From Rhodobacteraceae bacterium HTCC2083 (GTDB lineage Bacteria; Pseudomonadota; Alphaproteobacteria; Rhodobacterales; Rhodobacteraceae), in assembly GCA_000156115.1 (NCBI GenBank), contig DS995276.1, positions 190,017 through 254,016 on the forward strand: a stretch of 64,000 nt of DNA, read 5' to 3'. The notes under the pieces are model-generated. The model ran no database searches and had not been told where the DNA came from. It saw only the letters and a list, made by a program, of their open reading frames with translations. This document shows positions 45,732 to 56,821 of this stretch, piece after piece. Every line of letters starts with the position of its first letter. Positions within the stretch are counted from its first letter, which is position 1. The translations under genes and the position numbers were made by a program.

Positions 45732-46931
45732 ATGAAGCATATCATCAAACGCCGCAACGGATACTATGCCAACCTAAGAGTCCCTGAAGACGTCAAAGAC
45801 CTCATTGGCAAAACTCGTTATTTCAAGTCTCTCAAGACCTCTGATCCGGTAATCGCACAGGAGCGTGCCGGTGCATTCATTGCATCTTGGAAGCAGGACA
45901 TACGCCTCGCCCGTCAAAACCTCTCTGGCATCCCTGAAGACAGGTTTGAGTTGCTGGAACATATAGAGGTAGAGCGTTCCACCATACCTGCTGAGCACCT
46001 TTGGGCATATGATGATGCTATCGTTGATCTGGCTGAAACGCGTAGCGACCTTTTGCTTTATCCTGAAGCGACAGGCCAACTAACCAAAACCGTTTTACTC
46101 CTCTCAGAATACATTCAGGCGTCTAGCAACACCGAAAAGACAAAAGACATGCAGCGCAGCGATGTTTTACGGTTCGCAAAAGACTTTCCCCACTTTGAGA
46201 ATATCACCAACAAAGCCGTCAAATCATGGTTTAAGTCTCTTGATCTCAAGCTAAATACACAGCGCCGGATCAGGACTGCAATTTCTTCGTACTGGAACTG
46301 GTGTGTCGAAGAGCGTGACCTCTCCGTCCCTTCCTGCTTGGATGGCGTTGTTCCACCCCAGAGCAAGGCTAAGAGTGCCAGAAAGCAAGATCGCGCGCCC
46401 TACACTGACAGTGACTACAGGAGGCTCCTAAAGGGGTCTGAGGGCGATCCTGTGCTCAATGATCTGATCAGACTCGGAGCATATACCGGCTGTCGCATCG
46501 AAGAGCTTTGCAGTCTGAAACTGGTTGATGTCAGTTCTGAAGCTATTTCCATCGTGGACCCCAAAACGCCCGCAGGTAAACGTGAGATTCCACTACATAA
46601 AGAGATACGCCAATTAGTTGCCCGCTTGAAAGATACATCTACAGATGGCTACCTGATCTCAGGTCTTGGCTTCAATAAATACGGCAACAGGTCCAATGCA
46701 GTGGGGAAACGCTTTGGCAGACTAAAGCGCAAGCTAGGCTTTGGTCCGTCTCATGTATTCCACTCCTTTAGGAATACGCTAGCGAGGAAACTTGAGGAGG
46801 CTGGCATCCCAGAGAACATTGCTGCCCGCATCGTTGGCCATGAATTTAGCACGATGACCTATGGTCTCTACTCTGGCGGTGTCTCACTGGAGGTAAAACA
46901 AGAGGCGATAAACGAGATAGGATATTTATAA
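45732..46931 (+). CDS. Phage/island tyrosine recombinase (integrase)
   Basis: Integrase of 399 residues. The N-terminus (KHIIKRRNGYYANLRVPEDVKDLIGKTRYFKSLKT) is the DUF6538-type arm-binding domain common in Rhodobacterales island integrases. A SAM-like core-binding domain spans about 115-205. The catalytic domain has Arg in TGCRIEEL, HVFHSFRNTLA (H-x-x-R), VGHEF and the nucleophile in TYGLYSGG. All catalytic residues appear present. ATG 45732 is preferred over 45696. It sits beside the tRNA-like att sequence; a related but broken integrase tail lies at 60.4 kb. Confidence 0.9.
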   Translation: MKHIIKRRNGYYANLRVPEDVKDLIGKTRYFKSLKTSDPVIAQERAGAFIASWKQDIRLARQNLSGIPEDRFELLEHIEVERSTIPAEHLWAYDDAIVDLAETRSDLLLYPEATGQLTKTVLLLSEYIQASSNTEKTKDMQRSDVLRFAKDFPHFENITNKAVKSWFKSLDLKLNTQRRIRTAISSYWNWCVEERDLSVPSCLDGVVPPQSKAKSARKQDRAPYTDSDYRRLLKGSEGDPVLNDLIRLGAYTGCRIEELCSLKLVDVSSEAISIVDPKTPAGKREIPLHKEIRQLVARLKDTSTDGYLISGLGFNKYGNRSNAVGKRFGRLKRKLGFGPSHVFHSFRNTLARKLEEAGIPENIAARIVGHEFSTMTYGLYSGGVSLEVKQEAINEIGYL

Positions 46932-47198
46932 TACTCCTCCAGCCCTCTCAGCGCCTCTCAGGCCATGTATTACAGCACCAGCACCGTCAGGAATTTGCTA
47001 AGAATAGATAAGATGAAAAATCCAATCCTTTCAGATGGTTAGCCTGTGTTTGCGGCTTAGGTTTCATTCGCTTTCAGTGATGCTCTGGCCTGTAAAAAAC
47101 TGTTATATTTCAGAGCCTTATGTCTCCTTTGGCAAGGTTTTCGTTTGAAGTTTGCGCTTGGAGCTTTTACCTATCGCTTTGAATTGAAGGATACGTTG

Positions 47199-47519
47199 AT
47201 GACAACTCAAGATATTAAGGCCACTGAAGACTACAACTCTATTGGCCACTGGAACCCTGATGACGGTTCCGATTTCATAAAAAATACCCACATTCCTTGG
47301 CTGACCAATTTCGTTAAGAAGAACGTCAAAGCTGGCGTCAAAGGTAAGTGGGACAAGGTCATCCAAAGAGCGATTGCTTTGTCTTATCGCTTTTACATCA
47401 CCAGCAACGCATCCGGGCAAGATGTGCTGCGCGAGATTACAGGATATGGTCGTTCAGAAGTTGTCTCGCCCCGGCGTTTGGTTCAATTCTGTCGCGCCGA
47501 ATGGGGTGGCCAAAATTAA
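47199..47519 (+). CDS. Hypothetical protein of the island
   Basis: About 106 residues from ATG 47199, which has a Shine-Dalgarno (GAAGGA) 6-12 bp upstream. The sequence (NSIGHWNPDDGSDFIKN, VKGKWDKVIQRAIALSYRFYI) is not one I recognise. The last dozen residues precede by 24 bp the left end of an IS5 fragment, so the C-terminus may be native. Probably cargo of the integrase-bearing element. Confidence 0.5.
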   Translation: MTTQDIKATEDYNSIGHWNPDDGSDFIKNTHIPWLTNFVKKNVKAGVKGKWDKVIQRAIALSYRFYITSNASGQDVLREITGYGRSEVVSPRRLVQFCRAEWGGQN

Positions 47520-47543
47520 GACATTCCCTTTATGCCAAAATAG

Positions 47544-47700
47544 GGCTTTGTTGCACAAACGAATTGAGGGATTCATTATGTGAATCCAGCATGATATATC
47601 GAGTGCATGAGCAGTTGGACGCCTATGAAGTACAAGACCTGGAACTGGCCAGAGTATAGCCTTTCACTGAAAAAGCGGGGATCTCTTTCGATCCACTGAC
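47544..47700 (+). mobile_element. IS5-family left-end fragment
   Basis: Begins with the same 16-bp terminal repeat as the element at 12.7 kb (GGCTTTGTTGCACAAA). It encodes the first about 29 residues of its transposase (MSSWTPMKYKTWNWPEYS, LKKRGSLSI) before homology stops. The DNA is clearly diverged from the first copy, so it is a separate, older relative. Confidence 0.8.
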
Positions 47701-48335
47701 CGGCAAGCATTGCTTGCAACGCTAAGAGGTTGCAGAGATAAAGCCCCCGCAATGTCGATAAGACGGCGCCAATCTGAATTTGGGCCGCTAATCTAAAGGC
47801 GGCTACCTGCCTCGAGTCCTTCCAAGGTTGTCCGTGCCAAGTCATCTGCTAGCAAACTTTGCGAGGCAGCTTGCAGTTTAGGCTATTCTGCGAGTTCGGC
47901 AGCATGTGCCTTCTTCCAGAATGATGCATCAAACTTGATCATATGTCTTCGCGAGACCTTTGACTGGTTAATTCAGCACGCTGGAAAGCCGCCATTTGCG
48001 CAACTGCAGCGAACGCTCACTATGTCCGCTGAGTCGACATTCTGAGAAGCAACATCAAGAAGCCTTAGCAGCGAACGTCCGCTTCTCTAATTGGGTGTTT
48101 GGGTCAAGCTCATTTTCCTTCTTTCTTTCGGGTCATTGTCACTCATCCGGGTCACGCTTCTCTTCGCAGTCTGGTTGATGCCGTGTTGGCACCGCTGCAC
48201 GCATATGTCGGATCGGACGCGGAGAGCCTTGCTTTGAGACGCGCTTCAAGATGCGCAGCAGACATTTTCGGCTTCTTCCACGAACCTCGTCCGGTGAGGG
48301 ACGACCCCGTCAGGATTGGGGCCCGGCTGTTCAGA
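47701..48335. other. Gap of unidentified remnant DNA
   Basis: No supported gene. On the minus strand near 47895-47955 a short frame reads MIKFDASFWKKAHAAELAE then stops. On the + strand 48120-48330 reads as possible protein (VIVTHPGHASLRSLVDAVLA) without start or family. Likely a mixture of truncated pieces between the IS5 fragment and the IS110 element. Confidence 0.35.
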
Positions 48336-49370
48336 TCATGCCATGCCTCCTACGTTCTCCTGACGGAATTCGGTGCCATCCGTCCACATCCTGTGGAGCA
48401 AGACGGCGAGTTTGCGGGCGACGGCAACAACAGCGCGACGACGCCCTTTGGTGCGCACCAGACGCATGCCCCATGACTTGATCTGGGACCCCGCCATCGT
48501 ACGCATAAGCAAAGCGTTGGCTGCAGCGTACAAAGTTGCGCGTACATCTCGATCCCCAGCTTTCGATATGCGGCCAGGATTGTCATGTTCACCAGACTGG
48601 TAGCGTCGCGGTGTCAGACCAAAATGCGCACCAACAGTCCGTGACCGTTTGAAGCGCGTCGGATCATCGACAGCCGCTTTGAAGGTGAGAGATGCAATTG
48701 GTCCGACGCCTGGCACCGTCATCATCCGCATGCAAACCTCATCTTGGCTGGCGGCGCGTTTGACCCTGCGATCTAGCTCCAAAAAGTGTTCGTACAGGGC
48801 GACGCGTGCATCCAACAGCGGCACCAAAGCATGGACCAAAACCTCGTCCATCTCGATCAACGGTCGCACGACACCGTCGAAGCTGCCGTGCTTCACGGTC
48901 ATTGGGAGGCGAATACCAAAAACCTTCAACAGCCCACGAACCTCATTGGCAAGATCCATCGTCTTCTTCAGAAGCGCTTTGCGGGTGCTCAGCAAGGCAC
49001 GGACGCCATGCGCTTCGCGGCTCTTCATGTGAACAGGGCTGAACCAGCCGGTGCGTAGGACTTGAGCAATGCCGCGTGCGTCATTCTTGTCTGTCTTGTT
49101 GCGCATTGCTGAAAGCGCGGCATTGACCTGACGCGCCTCCATACAAACGACGTCAAACCCTACTTTGGTCAGGCCAAAGAACAGATGCTGACTCATCGTA
49201 CCAGCCTCAAAACCAACCCGTTCAATCGGATAGGGAAATGCGCGAAGGCATTCAGCGATGTCGCTGACCTCACAAGGCAGCTCTCGTTCAAGCAGCACGT
49301 TTCCCTTGCCATCAACAATGCAAAGCGCACAGGATCGCAGCGATACGTCTATTCCGGCAAAATATTCCAT
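48336..49370 (-). CDS. IS110-family transposase
   Basis: Intact 344-residue IS110 transposase. The N-terminal RuvC-like DEDD domain has FAGIDVSLRS (first Asp), VGFEAGT (Glu) and KTDKNDARGIAQ (last Asps). The C-terminal Tnp_IS116/110/902 domain has MMTVPGVGPIASLTF and GLTPRRYQSGE with the serine nucleophile region. IS110 elements carry no clear inverted repeats and use a bridge RNA encoded in their flanks; the 5' flank (49371-49450) is a possible site. It lies just beyond the serine-cycle operon. Confidence 0.93.
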   Translation of the reverse strand: MEYFAGIDVSLRSCALCIVDGKGNVLLERELPCEVSDIAECLRAFPYPIERVGFEAGTMSQHLFFGLTKVGFDVVCMEARQVNAALSAMRNKTDKNDARGIAQVLRTGWFSPVHMKSREAHGVRALLSTRKALLKKTMDLANEVRGLLKVFGIRLPMTVKHGSFDGVVRPLIEMDEVLVHALVPLLDARVALYEHFLELDRRVKRAASQDEVCMRMMTVPGVGPIASLTFKAAVDDPTRFKRSRTVGAHFGLTPRRYQSGEHDNPGRISKAGDRDVRATLYAAANALLMRTMAGSQIKSWGMRLVRTKGRRRAVVAVARKLAVLLHRMWTDGTEFRQENVGGMA

Positions 49371-49810
49371 CTTCTATCTCCCTTGTTCACAGATATCCTG
49401 TGATCCTATCGGGAGCTCGACCTCAGAATAGAGGGTAGCCCAATTACGCATGCTTCGAGCCTAGACTGAGATTTTGATTTTCTAGCTGAGCGTGCTCGCT
49501 GTATAAATATTTTTGCACCTGCGAAGAATTGGGTATCGCTATGCGGAATCAAAAATAGCCTTTCGTTTCAGCACAAGAAAAAGCCGGCCAAGAAGCCAAT
49601 CACGGAACGAAGCGGCTTTTTTTTGCGCTTCACCCCGATCGAGGCTTTTGGGTAGTACAGGCCAGTCTGCAAAAAGTTTTGGAACATGTTCCTGCCTTCA
49701 GCGTGGTGCTGATGTCAGATTATATAAGCAGGAAGAGAGGGCATTTTGTGCTAAGATCCGACTTCAAAGAAGTATTGCTGGCCTGAAATCGCAGGATTTT
49801 TCGCGCTTCG
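49371..49810. other. Gap between IS110 and glyA
   Basis: No gene seen. It holds the upstream flank of the IS110 gene and, at about 49582-49622, AAGCCG/CGGCTT arms with an A-run before and T8 after. That may act as a weak bidirectional terminator for the leftward serine-cycle operon. The long loop makes this uncertain. Confidence 0.4.
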
Positions 49811-51097
49811 TCACAGCTCCATATACATAGGGAATTTGTCACACAGCGTTTCTACTTCGCCTTTGACTTTGGCTTCGACCGCGCCGTTGCCGTCCGGGCC
49901 ATTGGCAGCCAGCCCGTCCACCACTTCGACAATCCAATCTGCGATCTGGCGAAATTCCGCCTCGCTAAATCCGCGAGTAGTACCCGCGGGCGTGCCAAGC
50001 CGAATGCCAGATGTGACCATTGGCTTTTCTGGGTCAAACGGAATGCCGTTCTTGTTGGTAGTGATATGCGCACGTCCAAGGGCGGCGTCGGTGATGTTAC
50101 CTGTCACGCCTTTGGGCCGCAGATCCACCAGCATTACGTGAGTGTCCGTGCCGCCCGTGACAATATCTAACCCACCTTTGATCAACTGATCAGCCAGCGC
50201 AACTGCGTTGGCGCGTACTTGCCGCATGTAGTCTCTGAACTCAGGGCGCAGCGCCTCACCAAAGGCCACAGCCTTAGCGGCAATCACATGCATCAGCGGG
50301 CCGCCCTGAATGCCGGGGAAGATCGCAGAGTTAAACTTTTTCGCCAAAGCCTCGTCGTTGGTGACGATCATGCCGCCACGGGGGCCGCGTAAGGTTTTGT
50401 GTGTCGTTGTGGTCGCAACATGCGCGTGCGGGAACGGGCTTGGGTGTTCACCCGCCGCCACGAGGCCTGCAAAGTGTGCCATGTCGACGTGCAGGTAGGC
50501 CCCCACGCTGTCCGCAATCTGGCGCATCCGGCCAAAATCAATGATCCTTGGGATCGCAGACCCACCAGCAATAATCATCTTGGGTTGGTGTTCTGTTGCC
50601 AGCGCCTGAACCTCATCATAGTCCAGCAGATTGTCCACACGACGCACACCGTATTGCACCCCGTTAAACCATTTGCCGGACTGGTTTGGGGCCGCCCCAT
50701 GGGTCAGGTGACCGCCAGAGGCGAGGTTCATGCCCAAAATGGTATCGCCGGGCTGCAACAACGCTTGAAACACACCCTGATTTGCCTGAGAGCCAGAGTT
50801 GGGCTGCACGTTCGCGTATGCACAGCCAAAAAGCTGCGTGGCGCGCTCAATGGCGAGGTTCTCGGCCACGTCCACATGCTGGCAACCTCCATAATACCGA
50901 CGCCCCGGATAGCCTTCGGCATATTTGTTGGTCATCACTGACCCTTGGGCTTCCATGACAGCAGCAGAGACGATGTTTTCAGAGGCAATCAGCTCAATCT
51001 CTTTGCGCTGACGCCCCAGTTCGGCGTCAATTGCCGCGGCAATCTCAGGATCACGGGTGGCAAGGGTTTCCGTAAAAAACGCATTTTTGGTGGTCAT
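49811..51097 (-). CDS. glyA: Serine hydroxymethyltransferase
   Basis: SHMT of 428 residues: [11 protein letters not shown] near the N-terminus, the PLP-lysine motif [14 protein letters not shown] and the [11 protein letters not shown] region. It adds the one-carbon unit of methylene-tetrahydrofolate to glycine to make serine, the entry step of the serine cycle. As the last gene of the operon sgaA-mtkA-mtkB-hprA-ppc-glyA it is probably the pathway-dedicated paralogue; a housekeeping copy may exist elsewhere. It follows ppc by 19 bp. Confidence 0.95.
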   Translation of the reverse strand: MTTKNAFFTETLATRDPEIAAAIDAELGRQRKEIELIASENIVSAAVMEAQGSVMTNKYAEGYPGRRYYGGCQHVDVAENLAIERATQLFGCAYANVQPNSGSQANQGVFQALLQPGDTILGMNLASGGHLTHGAAPNQSGKWFNGVQYGVRRVDNLLDYDEVQALATEHQPKMIIAGGSAIPRIIDFGRMRQIADSVGAYLHVDMAHFAGLVAAGEHPSPFPHAHVATTTTHKTLRGPRGGMIVTNDEALAKKFNSAIFPGIQGGPLMHVIAAKAVAFGEALRPEFRDYMRQVRANAVALADQLIKGGLDIVTGGTDTHVMLVDLRPKGVTGNITDAALGRAHITTNKNGIPFDPEKPMVTSGIRLGTPAGTTRGFSEAEFRQIADWIVEVVDGLAANGPDGNGAVEAKVKGEVETLCDKFPMYMEL

Positions 51098-51116
51098 GTG
51101 AGGTCCTTGTCGTAGG

Positions 51117-53756
51117 TTAGCCAGTCCAGCCCAGACCCGCAGAAATGCAGTTCATGGATTGAAGCAACGGGCCGGTTTCAGCTGATTGATTCTCGCGACG
51201 CAATGCACGCAATTGTTTGATCTGAATTGTATGAATGGTTTCGAGGTAACGACGGTTTCCTTCAAAACGCTCCGTCAGATTTGGGAAGCGCGCCGCTAGA
51301 CTTGGCTGTCCTGTAATCTTTTGAATTGCCGCAACCGAGCTAGCATATTCGGCCTCAATCATCCCCAATATGGCTGTGCCGGATGCCGTATCAGTCGACA
51401 GCGCCGCATACTTGGCCGCAATTTGCATATCTGCTTGAAACAGGCTCTTCTCAACTTCATCGACCATCAGTTGGAACAAGGTCGATGTCGCAAACATATC
51501 GCATAGCATCTTCCATCCCAGTTCACCGCGTACTTTGGCAAAAGAAGTACACGCCGCACCAAACCCATACCACCCGGTCAGCAGATGGCGGTTTTGCGAC
51601 CATGCAAACACCCAAGGGATCGCACGCAGGTCGGACAGGCTGGATGCCCCGAACCGGCGCGCGGGCCGCGATCCGATCTTGAGCATGGCAAGTTCCTCGA
51701 CCGGACTGGCCTCTTGGAAATATTGGACAAACCCCGGCGAATTGAGCAGCGCATCATAGGCGACTTGCGACATGCCGGACAGGGCTTGCAGGGCGTTATC
51801 GTATTCCGGGTTGGTTTGTGGAGCATTGTGCGAAAGGGCTGTGTGAAGCAGCGCTGAGGACGCCAGCTGTTCAAGTTCCCTCAGTGCAGTCCCGCAGTTG
51901 GCGTATTTGGTAGACACGACCTCGCCTTGTTCCGTTGTACGCAGGGCACCATTCACGGTGCCTGACGGTTGCGCTGCGATTGCGCGCCCCGTTGGCGCAC
52001 CCCCGCGACTGACGGAGCCACCACGACCGTGAAAGAAGGCAGGAACAAATCCGAGACCTTGCAGCGTTTGTTTAATCTTGCGTTGGGCTTGTTCCAACTC
52101 CCACGTCGAACAGATAAAACCGCCGTCCTTATTGCTGTCTGAATACCCGAGCATGACTTCGATACGAGACCCTTGCCTCTTGAGGCTGCGGCGTGCGGTT
52201 GGAACGGCGATCAGGTCACTCAGAATACGGGGGGCATTGCGAAGATCTTCGATTGTTTCAAACAAGGGCACTACAGGAAGATCAAGCGTATCTCCGGTTG
52301 CGCCAGCGTACCGGGCCAACAAATATACAGCTAACAGATCATCCGTGGATCGTGTCATAGACAAGATAAAACAACCTATCGCATCTGGGTCGTTCCCTTC
52401 GCGTGCATCAACAATTGCTTCCAGCAAATTGAGCAATTCTTGGGCCTGTTCACTCAGCGCTTCCACGTCGATATCTGGCAGATCATCGACGGCTATTTCG
52501 TAGCGCAAACGCTGTGACCACTTAATGCTGCCATAAGTCTCGCCTGGTCCCCAAATCTCAGCCAAAACGTCAGTTGTGACAGTGGAATTCTGCCTGATAT
52601 CCAGTGAAGTTGTGCGAAATCCAAAGACCTCGACCCTCCAGCGCACTGGACGGATGTAGCGATTGCTCAGTTGCTGTGCGCCAATCGCAAAAAGGGCATT
52701 TTCGATTTCGTGAAGGTCCGAGACAAGTTCATCTGTGTGCGTGTAGAGTGGGCGACCTTCTAGGCGAGCGATGATGGCACTGATGGCTTGACGGAAAACT
52801 TCACCGGGATTGCGTTTTATAAGCGCATCAAATTCGTCGGATCTTGTGGTGATCGAGGCAAGCAGTTGAACATGGATATCGGGCAATTCTGCAATGTCGC
52901 AGCTGATGCTGATATGGCGCGCTGCACGCGAGAGGTCATCGATATGTTTGGTGATCGCCGTATCACGCCCGCGCGCCATGGCAGATTTGGTCGCTGCCAC
53001 AGTGACGTTGGGATTGCCGTCGCGGTCCCCGCCAATCCATGAATGGAACTTTATGCAGGGGCGCAGCGAACGAGGCTGTGTTGGAAAGGTATTTTCCAGC
53101 CCAATCAGGAATTGATCAAACAGCTGCGGCGTCGCGTCGAACAGGCTGTCGCGAAAGAACTGCAGTCCCCAGTCGATTTCGTCTGATAAGCTGGGTCGCT
53201 CCAGCCGCAATTCGCCAGACAACCACAAAAGATCTACCTCGCCCCGCAGGTCCTCGACCCTGTTTGCGCGTTCACGCGGTGTCAATCTTTGCGTTTCCAG
53301 CGCCACCAAGTGGCGATAAATACGGCGGTGGATTTCGAGGATCGTAATGCGCTTGGCTTCGGTTGGGTGGGCGGTCAACGTTGGCCCAACTGACAAGGAC
53401 GCAACCGCGCTTTCAAATTGATCAGGTGCGTGTTCGGCGATTTTTGCCATCACTTGCGCAAATGTGCCGTCGACACATTCCGCGCCATCCATGGTTTCTG
53501 TATTTCGGCGGTCTCGAACGGCAGTGTTTTCATCTGCAATTTTTTTAAGCTGAAACCAAATGTTTGCCGCCTGCAGGAAATCACTGATCTGTGAGTCCTG
53601 AAGGCTTTCAATGTCACGCGGTGACGCTAAGAATGCAGCAATATCAGGCGCGCGCCGCATAACCGTCTTAAAAAGCAAATCCCACAGCAGATCTCTCAGC
53701 GACTTGGCATAGTCTTGACCCTCACAATCCACCATGCAAGCCCTCACCACGTTCAT
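51117..53756 (-). CDS. ppc: Phosphoenolpyruvate carboxylase
   Basis: PEP carboxylase of 879 residues with all main motifs: [10 protein letters not shown] (catalytic His), [21 protein letters not shown] and [16 protein letters not shown]. It fixes bicarbonate onto PEP to give oxaloacetate, the CO2-fixing step of the serine cycle. The C-terminus ends GLGWTG rather than the usual RNTG; serine-cycle enzymes are often insensitive to acetyl-CoA, but no regulation can be read here. Its start overlaps the hprA stop, showing cotranscription. Confidence 0.95.
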   Translation of the reverse strand: MNVVRACMVDCEGQDYAKSLRDLLWDLLFKTVMRRAPDIAAFLASPRDIESLQDSQISDFLQAANIWFQLKKIADENTAVRDRRNTETMDGAECVDGTFAQVMAKIAEHAPDQFESAVASLSVGPTLTAHPTEAKRITILEIHRRIYRHLVALETQRLTPRERANRVEDLRGEVDLLWLSGELRLERPSLSDEIDWGLQFFRDSLFDATPQLFDQFLIGLENTFPTQPRSLRPCIKFHSWIGGDRDGNPNVTVAATKSAMARGRDTAITKHIDDLSRAARHISISCDIAELPDIHVQLLASITTRSDEFDALIKRNPGEVFRQAISAIIARLEGRPLYTHTDELVSDLHEIENALFAIGAQQLSNRYIRPVRWRVEVFGFRTTSLDIRQNSTVTTDVLAEIWGPGETYGSIKWSQRLRYEIAVDDLPDIDVEALSEQAQELLNLLEAIVDAREGNDPDAIGCFILSMTRSTDDLLAVYLLARYAGATGDTLDLPVVPLFETIEDLRNAPRILSDLIAVPTARRSLKRQGSRIEVMLGYSDSNKDGGFICSTWELEQAQRKIKQTLQGLGFVPAFFHGRGGSVSRGGAPTGRAIAAQPSGTVNGALRTTEQGEVVSTKYANCGTALRELEQLASSALLHTALSHNAPQTNPEYDNALQALSGMSQVAYDALLNSPGFVQYFQEASPVEELAMLKIGSRPARRFGASSLSDLRAIPWVFAWSQNRHLLTGWYGFGAACTSFAKVRGELGWKMLCDMFATSTLFQLMVDEVEKSLFQADMQIAAKYAALSTDTASGTAILGMIEAEYASSVAAIQKITGQPSLAARFPNLTERFEGNRRYLETIHTIQIKQLRALRRENQSAETGPLLQSMNCISAGLGWTG

Positions 53757-54727
53757 CAGTTCACGCGATCCGGGGGTGTTTCACCGTTAAAAAACGCCTC
53801 AAGATTGTTCAGGGCGCGAAAACCCATTTCCTCGCGCGCTTCTGCAGTGGCGCTGCCAAGATGGGGCAACATGACGAGGTGGTCGCTGTCTAGCAGGGAC
53901 TGTGCGATCTTTGGCTCGCCATCAAAAACATCTAGTGCCGCGCCGCCTATGGTCTTGAATGTCAATGCCTGCACGAGATCATGTTCATTGATTACCTCGC
54001 CGCGGGCTGTATTAATCAGGAACGCACCTGGGCGCATCAAGTCAAGCCTGCGGGAATTGATCAGGTGACGGTTTTCCGCGCCACCGGGGCAATGCAAGGA
54101 AACAAAATCACATCGCGGCAAAAGATCATCTAGATCGTCCGCTTGTACGGCATTGTAACGCGCCAGAATTTCAGGGGCAACACGGCTGCGGTTGTGAACG
54201 ACAATGTCCATGCCAAAACCATGATGCGAACGACGGGCCATTTCCTGCCCGATACGGCCAAAGCCGACGATGCCCAATGTCTTTCCAGACACCTTGGTGC
54301 CAACCAGATGCGTCGGGCGCCATCCGCTCCAGCGACCTTCGCGGACCTCTCGTTCGCCTTCGCCTGCCCGGCGGGCCGCCATCAGCATCAAGGTCATCGC
54401 AAGATCAGCTGTACATTCTGACAGAACATCCGGCGTGTTGGTCACTGTCATGCCATGGGCCTGAGCACTTGGCATATCAATGTGGGTATAGCCAACGCCA
54501 TAGTTGGCAAGCAGCTTGGTCCGCGGGTCAGACAGCTCAAGTGCATCAACACCTATCTTGTCTGTGACCGTCGGCAAAACCGCGTCATAGTCCAGAAACG
54601 CCTGACGGAATTCATGCGTCATCAGCGGGACATCGCCCCGGTTCAACACAACATCAAACTTTTCGGACAATTGTGCTTCTACAGCGGCAGGCCAACGACG
54701 GGTTACGAGAACTTTAGGCTTGGTCAT
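53756..54727 (-). CDS. hprA: Hydroxypyruvate reductase (D-isomer 2-hydroxyacid dehydrogenase)
   Basis: D-2-hydroxyacid dehydrogenase of 323 residues with the NAD motif GFGRIGQEMA, catalytic Arg in NTARGEV, Glu in DVFDGEP and His in MLPHLGSAT. It reduces hydroxypyruvate from the aminotransferase step to D-glycerate. The name follows from position between mtkB and ppc in a serine-cycle operon; by itself the family also includes glyoxylate reductases. Confidence 0.92.
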   Translation of the reverse strand: MTKPKVLVTRRWPAAVEAQLSEKFDVVLNRGDVPLMTHEFRQAFLDYDAVLPTVTDKIGVDALELSDPRTKLLANYGVGYTHIDMPSAQAHGMTVTNTPDVLSECTADLAMTLMLMAARRAGEGEREVREGRWSGWRPTHLVGTKVSGKTLGIVGFGRIGQEMARRSHHGFGMDIVVHNRSRVAPEILARYNAVQADDLDDLLPRCDFVSLHCPGGAENRHLINSRRLDLMRPGAFLINTARGEVINEHDLVQALTFKTIGGAALDVFDGEPKIAQSLLDSDHLVMLPHLGSATAEAREEMGFRALNNLEAFFNGETPPDRVN

Positions 54728-54737
54728 TGTCTTCTCC

Positions 54738-55616
54738 TCACATCACGCTTGCGATTGTTTCACCAATGACCGCTGGATTTTCGGCCACTGTCACGCCGGC
54801 GGCGGTCAGGATTTCCACCTTTTCCGAAGCACTTTCGCCAAAGGCTGAAATGATGGCACCTGCGTGGCCCATGGTGCGGCCTTTGGGAGCGGTCAGACCG
54901 GCCACGTAGGCCACAACGGGCTTGGTTACATGTTCCTGGATGTAGGCGGCAGCTTCGGCTTCTTGCGGGCCGCCGATTTCACCGATCATGGCGATGACAT
55001 GGGTGTCTTCGTCATTCTCGAACTGCTCCAAAATATCGCGGAACGAGGAACCATTGATCGGATCGCCGCCAATACCAACGCTGGTGGAAACGCCAATACC
55101 GCGTTCCTTGAGTTGTGCCGCAGCCTCATAACCCAGCGTGCCAGAACGGCCTATGATCCCGACGTTGCCTGGCAAAAAGATATGTCCGGGCATGATGCCC
55201 AGCATCGCCTTGCCCGGAGAAATTGTGCCCGCGCAGTTCGGCCCGGTCAGGACCATCCGGCGTTCTTTAGGATAACGCATCATGTAACGTTTCACCTGGA
55301 TCATATCCTGCGCTGGAATGCCGTCCGTGATGCAAACGCAGTAGCGGATACCGGCATCGGCGGCCTCCATGATGCTGTCAGCGGCAAAGGGCGGGGGCAC
55401 AAACACAAGGCTGGCCTCGGCTTGGGTGGCTTCCACGGCTTCTTTGACGGTGTCGAACACCGGCACGCCATGCACAGTTTCCCCGCCCTTGCCGGGCACA
55501 ACGCCGCCGACAACATTTGTGCCGTATTCCAACATATCCTCGGTGTGGAATTGCGCCATCCGGCCTGTAATGCCCTGAACTATGACGCGGGTTTCGCGGT
55601 TTAGGTAAATGCTCAT
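54738..55616 (-). CDS. mtkB: Malate-CoA ligase (malate thiokinase), alpha subunit
   Basis: SucD-like subunit of 292 residues: CoA-binding Rossmann start RETRVIVQGITGRMA, GPNCAGTISPG, active His region in AGLTAPKGRTMGHAGAII. It is the CoA-binding, phospho-His subunit of an ATP-dependent acid-CoA ligase. Presence beside sgaA, hprA, ppc and mcl identifies it as malate thiokinase rather than succinyl-CoA synthetase. The start 55616 (MSIYLNRE) is used; 55658 would lie in mtkA. Confidence 0.92.
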   Translation of the reverse strand: MSIYLNRETRVIVQGITGRMAQFHTEDMLEYGTNVVGGVVPGKGGETVHGVPVFDTVKEAVEATQAEASLVFVPPPFAADSIMEAADAGIRYCVCITDGIPAQDMIQVKRYMMRYPKERRMVLTGPNCAGTISPGKAMLGIMPGHIFLPGNVGIIGRSGTLGYEAAAQLKERGIGVSTSVGIGGDPINGSSFRDILEQFENDEDTHVIAMIGEIGGPQEAEAAAYIQEHVTKPVVAYVAGLTAPKGRTMGHAGAIISAFGESASEKVEILTAAGVTVAENPAVIGETIASVM

Positions 55617-55618
55617 GG

Positions 55619-56809
55619 TTACACAGCCTTCAGGTTGGGGGAAATGTCGCTTTTCCATGCGGAAACAGACCGTTCGGCCGCTTCCATCAGTGTCGTCGCA
55701 CGGATGATGGGCAGCCCACTTTTTGCAAGGATCTTCTGGCCTTCTTCGACATTGGTTCCTGCCAAGCGCACGATGATAGGCACGTCGACTTGCACTTCTT
55801 TCAACGCCTGCACAACGCCTTCGGCCACCCAGTCACAGCGGTTGATGCCCGCAAAAATGTTGACCAACACTGCTTGCACATTCTTGTCTGACATCACCAG
55901 ACGGAACGCCTTGGCAACACGTTCAGGCGTGGCTCCGCCGCCAATGTCGAGGAAATTTGCAGGCTCTCCACCCGCTAGTTTGATGGTGTCCATCGTAGCC
56001 ATCGCAAGACCTGCACCATTAACGATGCACCCGATGTTACCCTCAAGGCCGACATAAGACAGGCCGCGATCTGCCGCGCGGCTTTCACGGGGGTCTTCTT
56101 GGCTTTTGTCGCGCAGCTCACTGATTTGCGGGTGGCGAAACAACGCGTTGTCGTCGAATGTCATTTTCGCATCCAGCGCCAACACGCGGTTGTCACCAGT
56201 GATAACCAGCGGGTTGATCTCGACCATTGTGGCATCCAAGTCGCGAAAGGCGCGGTAACAGCCTTGCAAAGTGCGTACCATGGATTGCGTCAAGCTGGGT
56301 TCAATCCCCAACTTGAAAGCAATATCGCGGGCCTGAAAATCACGTAGACCAACGGCAGGTTCGACGGTCGAACGTACGATGCTCTCTGGCTTATTTTCTG
56401 AGATTTCCTCAATCTCCATGCCACCTTCGGCGGAGGCCACGATCATGATGCGCTGTGTTGTGCGATCAAGAACGAAACCAAGATAGATTTCACGGTCAAT
56501 AGGCACGGCAGCTTCGACATAGACACGGTAAATGCCTTTTCCTTCGGGTCCGGTCTGATGTGTGACTAGTTTCTTGCCAAACATGTCTTCGCAGGTGGCT
56601 TGGATTTCATGGTCCGTGTCGCACAGCTTGACACCACCGGCCTTGCCGCGGCCTCCGGCATGGACCTGCGCCTTGACGACCCACTTTTCGCCACCCATTT
56701 CACGGGCACGGTAGGCCGCCTGTTCAGGGCTATAGGCCAGCGCACCAGCAGGGATTTCAACGCCAAAGTTGCTGAGCACTTCCTTGGCTTGATATTCGTG
56801 AATATCCAT
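55619..56809 (-). CDS. mtkA: Malate-CoA ligase (malate thiokinase), beta subunit
   Basis: SucC-like ATP-grasp subunit of 396 residues ([51 protein letters not shown]). It joins MtkB to make malyl-CoA from malate, CoA and ATP. The malyl-CoA is split by the mcl product 2.2 kb away on the other strand. Two bp separate it from mtkB, and 12 bp from sgaA upstream. Confidence 0.93.
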   Translation of the reverse strand: MDIHEYQAKEVLSNFGVEIPAGALAYSPEQAAYRAREMGGEKWVVKAQVHAGGRGKAGGVKLCDTDHEIQATCEDMFGKKLVTHQTGPEGKGIYRVYVEAAVPIDREIYLGFVLDRTTQRIMIVASAEGGMEIEEISENKPESIVRSTVEPAVGLRDFQARDIAFKLGIEPSLTQSMVRTLQGCYRAFRDLDATMVEINPLVITGDNRVLALDAKMTFDDNALFRHPQISELRDKSQEDPRESRAADRGLSYVGLEGNIGCIVNGAGLAMATMDTIKLAGGEPANFLDIGGGATPERVAKAFRLVMSDKNVQAVLVNIFAGINRCDWVAEGVVQALKEVQVDVPIIVRLAGTNVEEGQKILAKSGLPIIRATTLMEAAERSVSAWKSDISPNLKAV

Positions 56810-56821
56810 GTCTTGTTTCCT

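Noticed and set aside
54864-55604. A 246-codon + strand frame opposite mtkB
   Set aside because: Shadow of a conserved gene; no motif and no ribosome site.
54738-56809. Succinyl-CoA synthetase (sucCD)
   Set aside because: The subunits are related, but their position between sgaA and hprA-ppc in a serine-cycle operon favours malate thiokinase.
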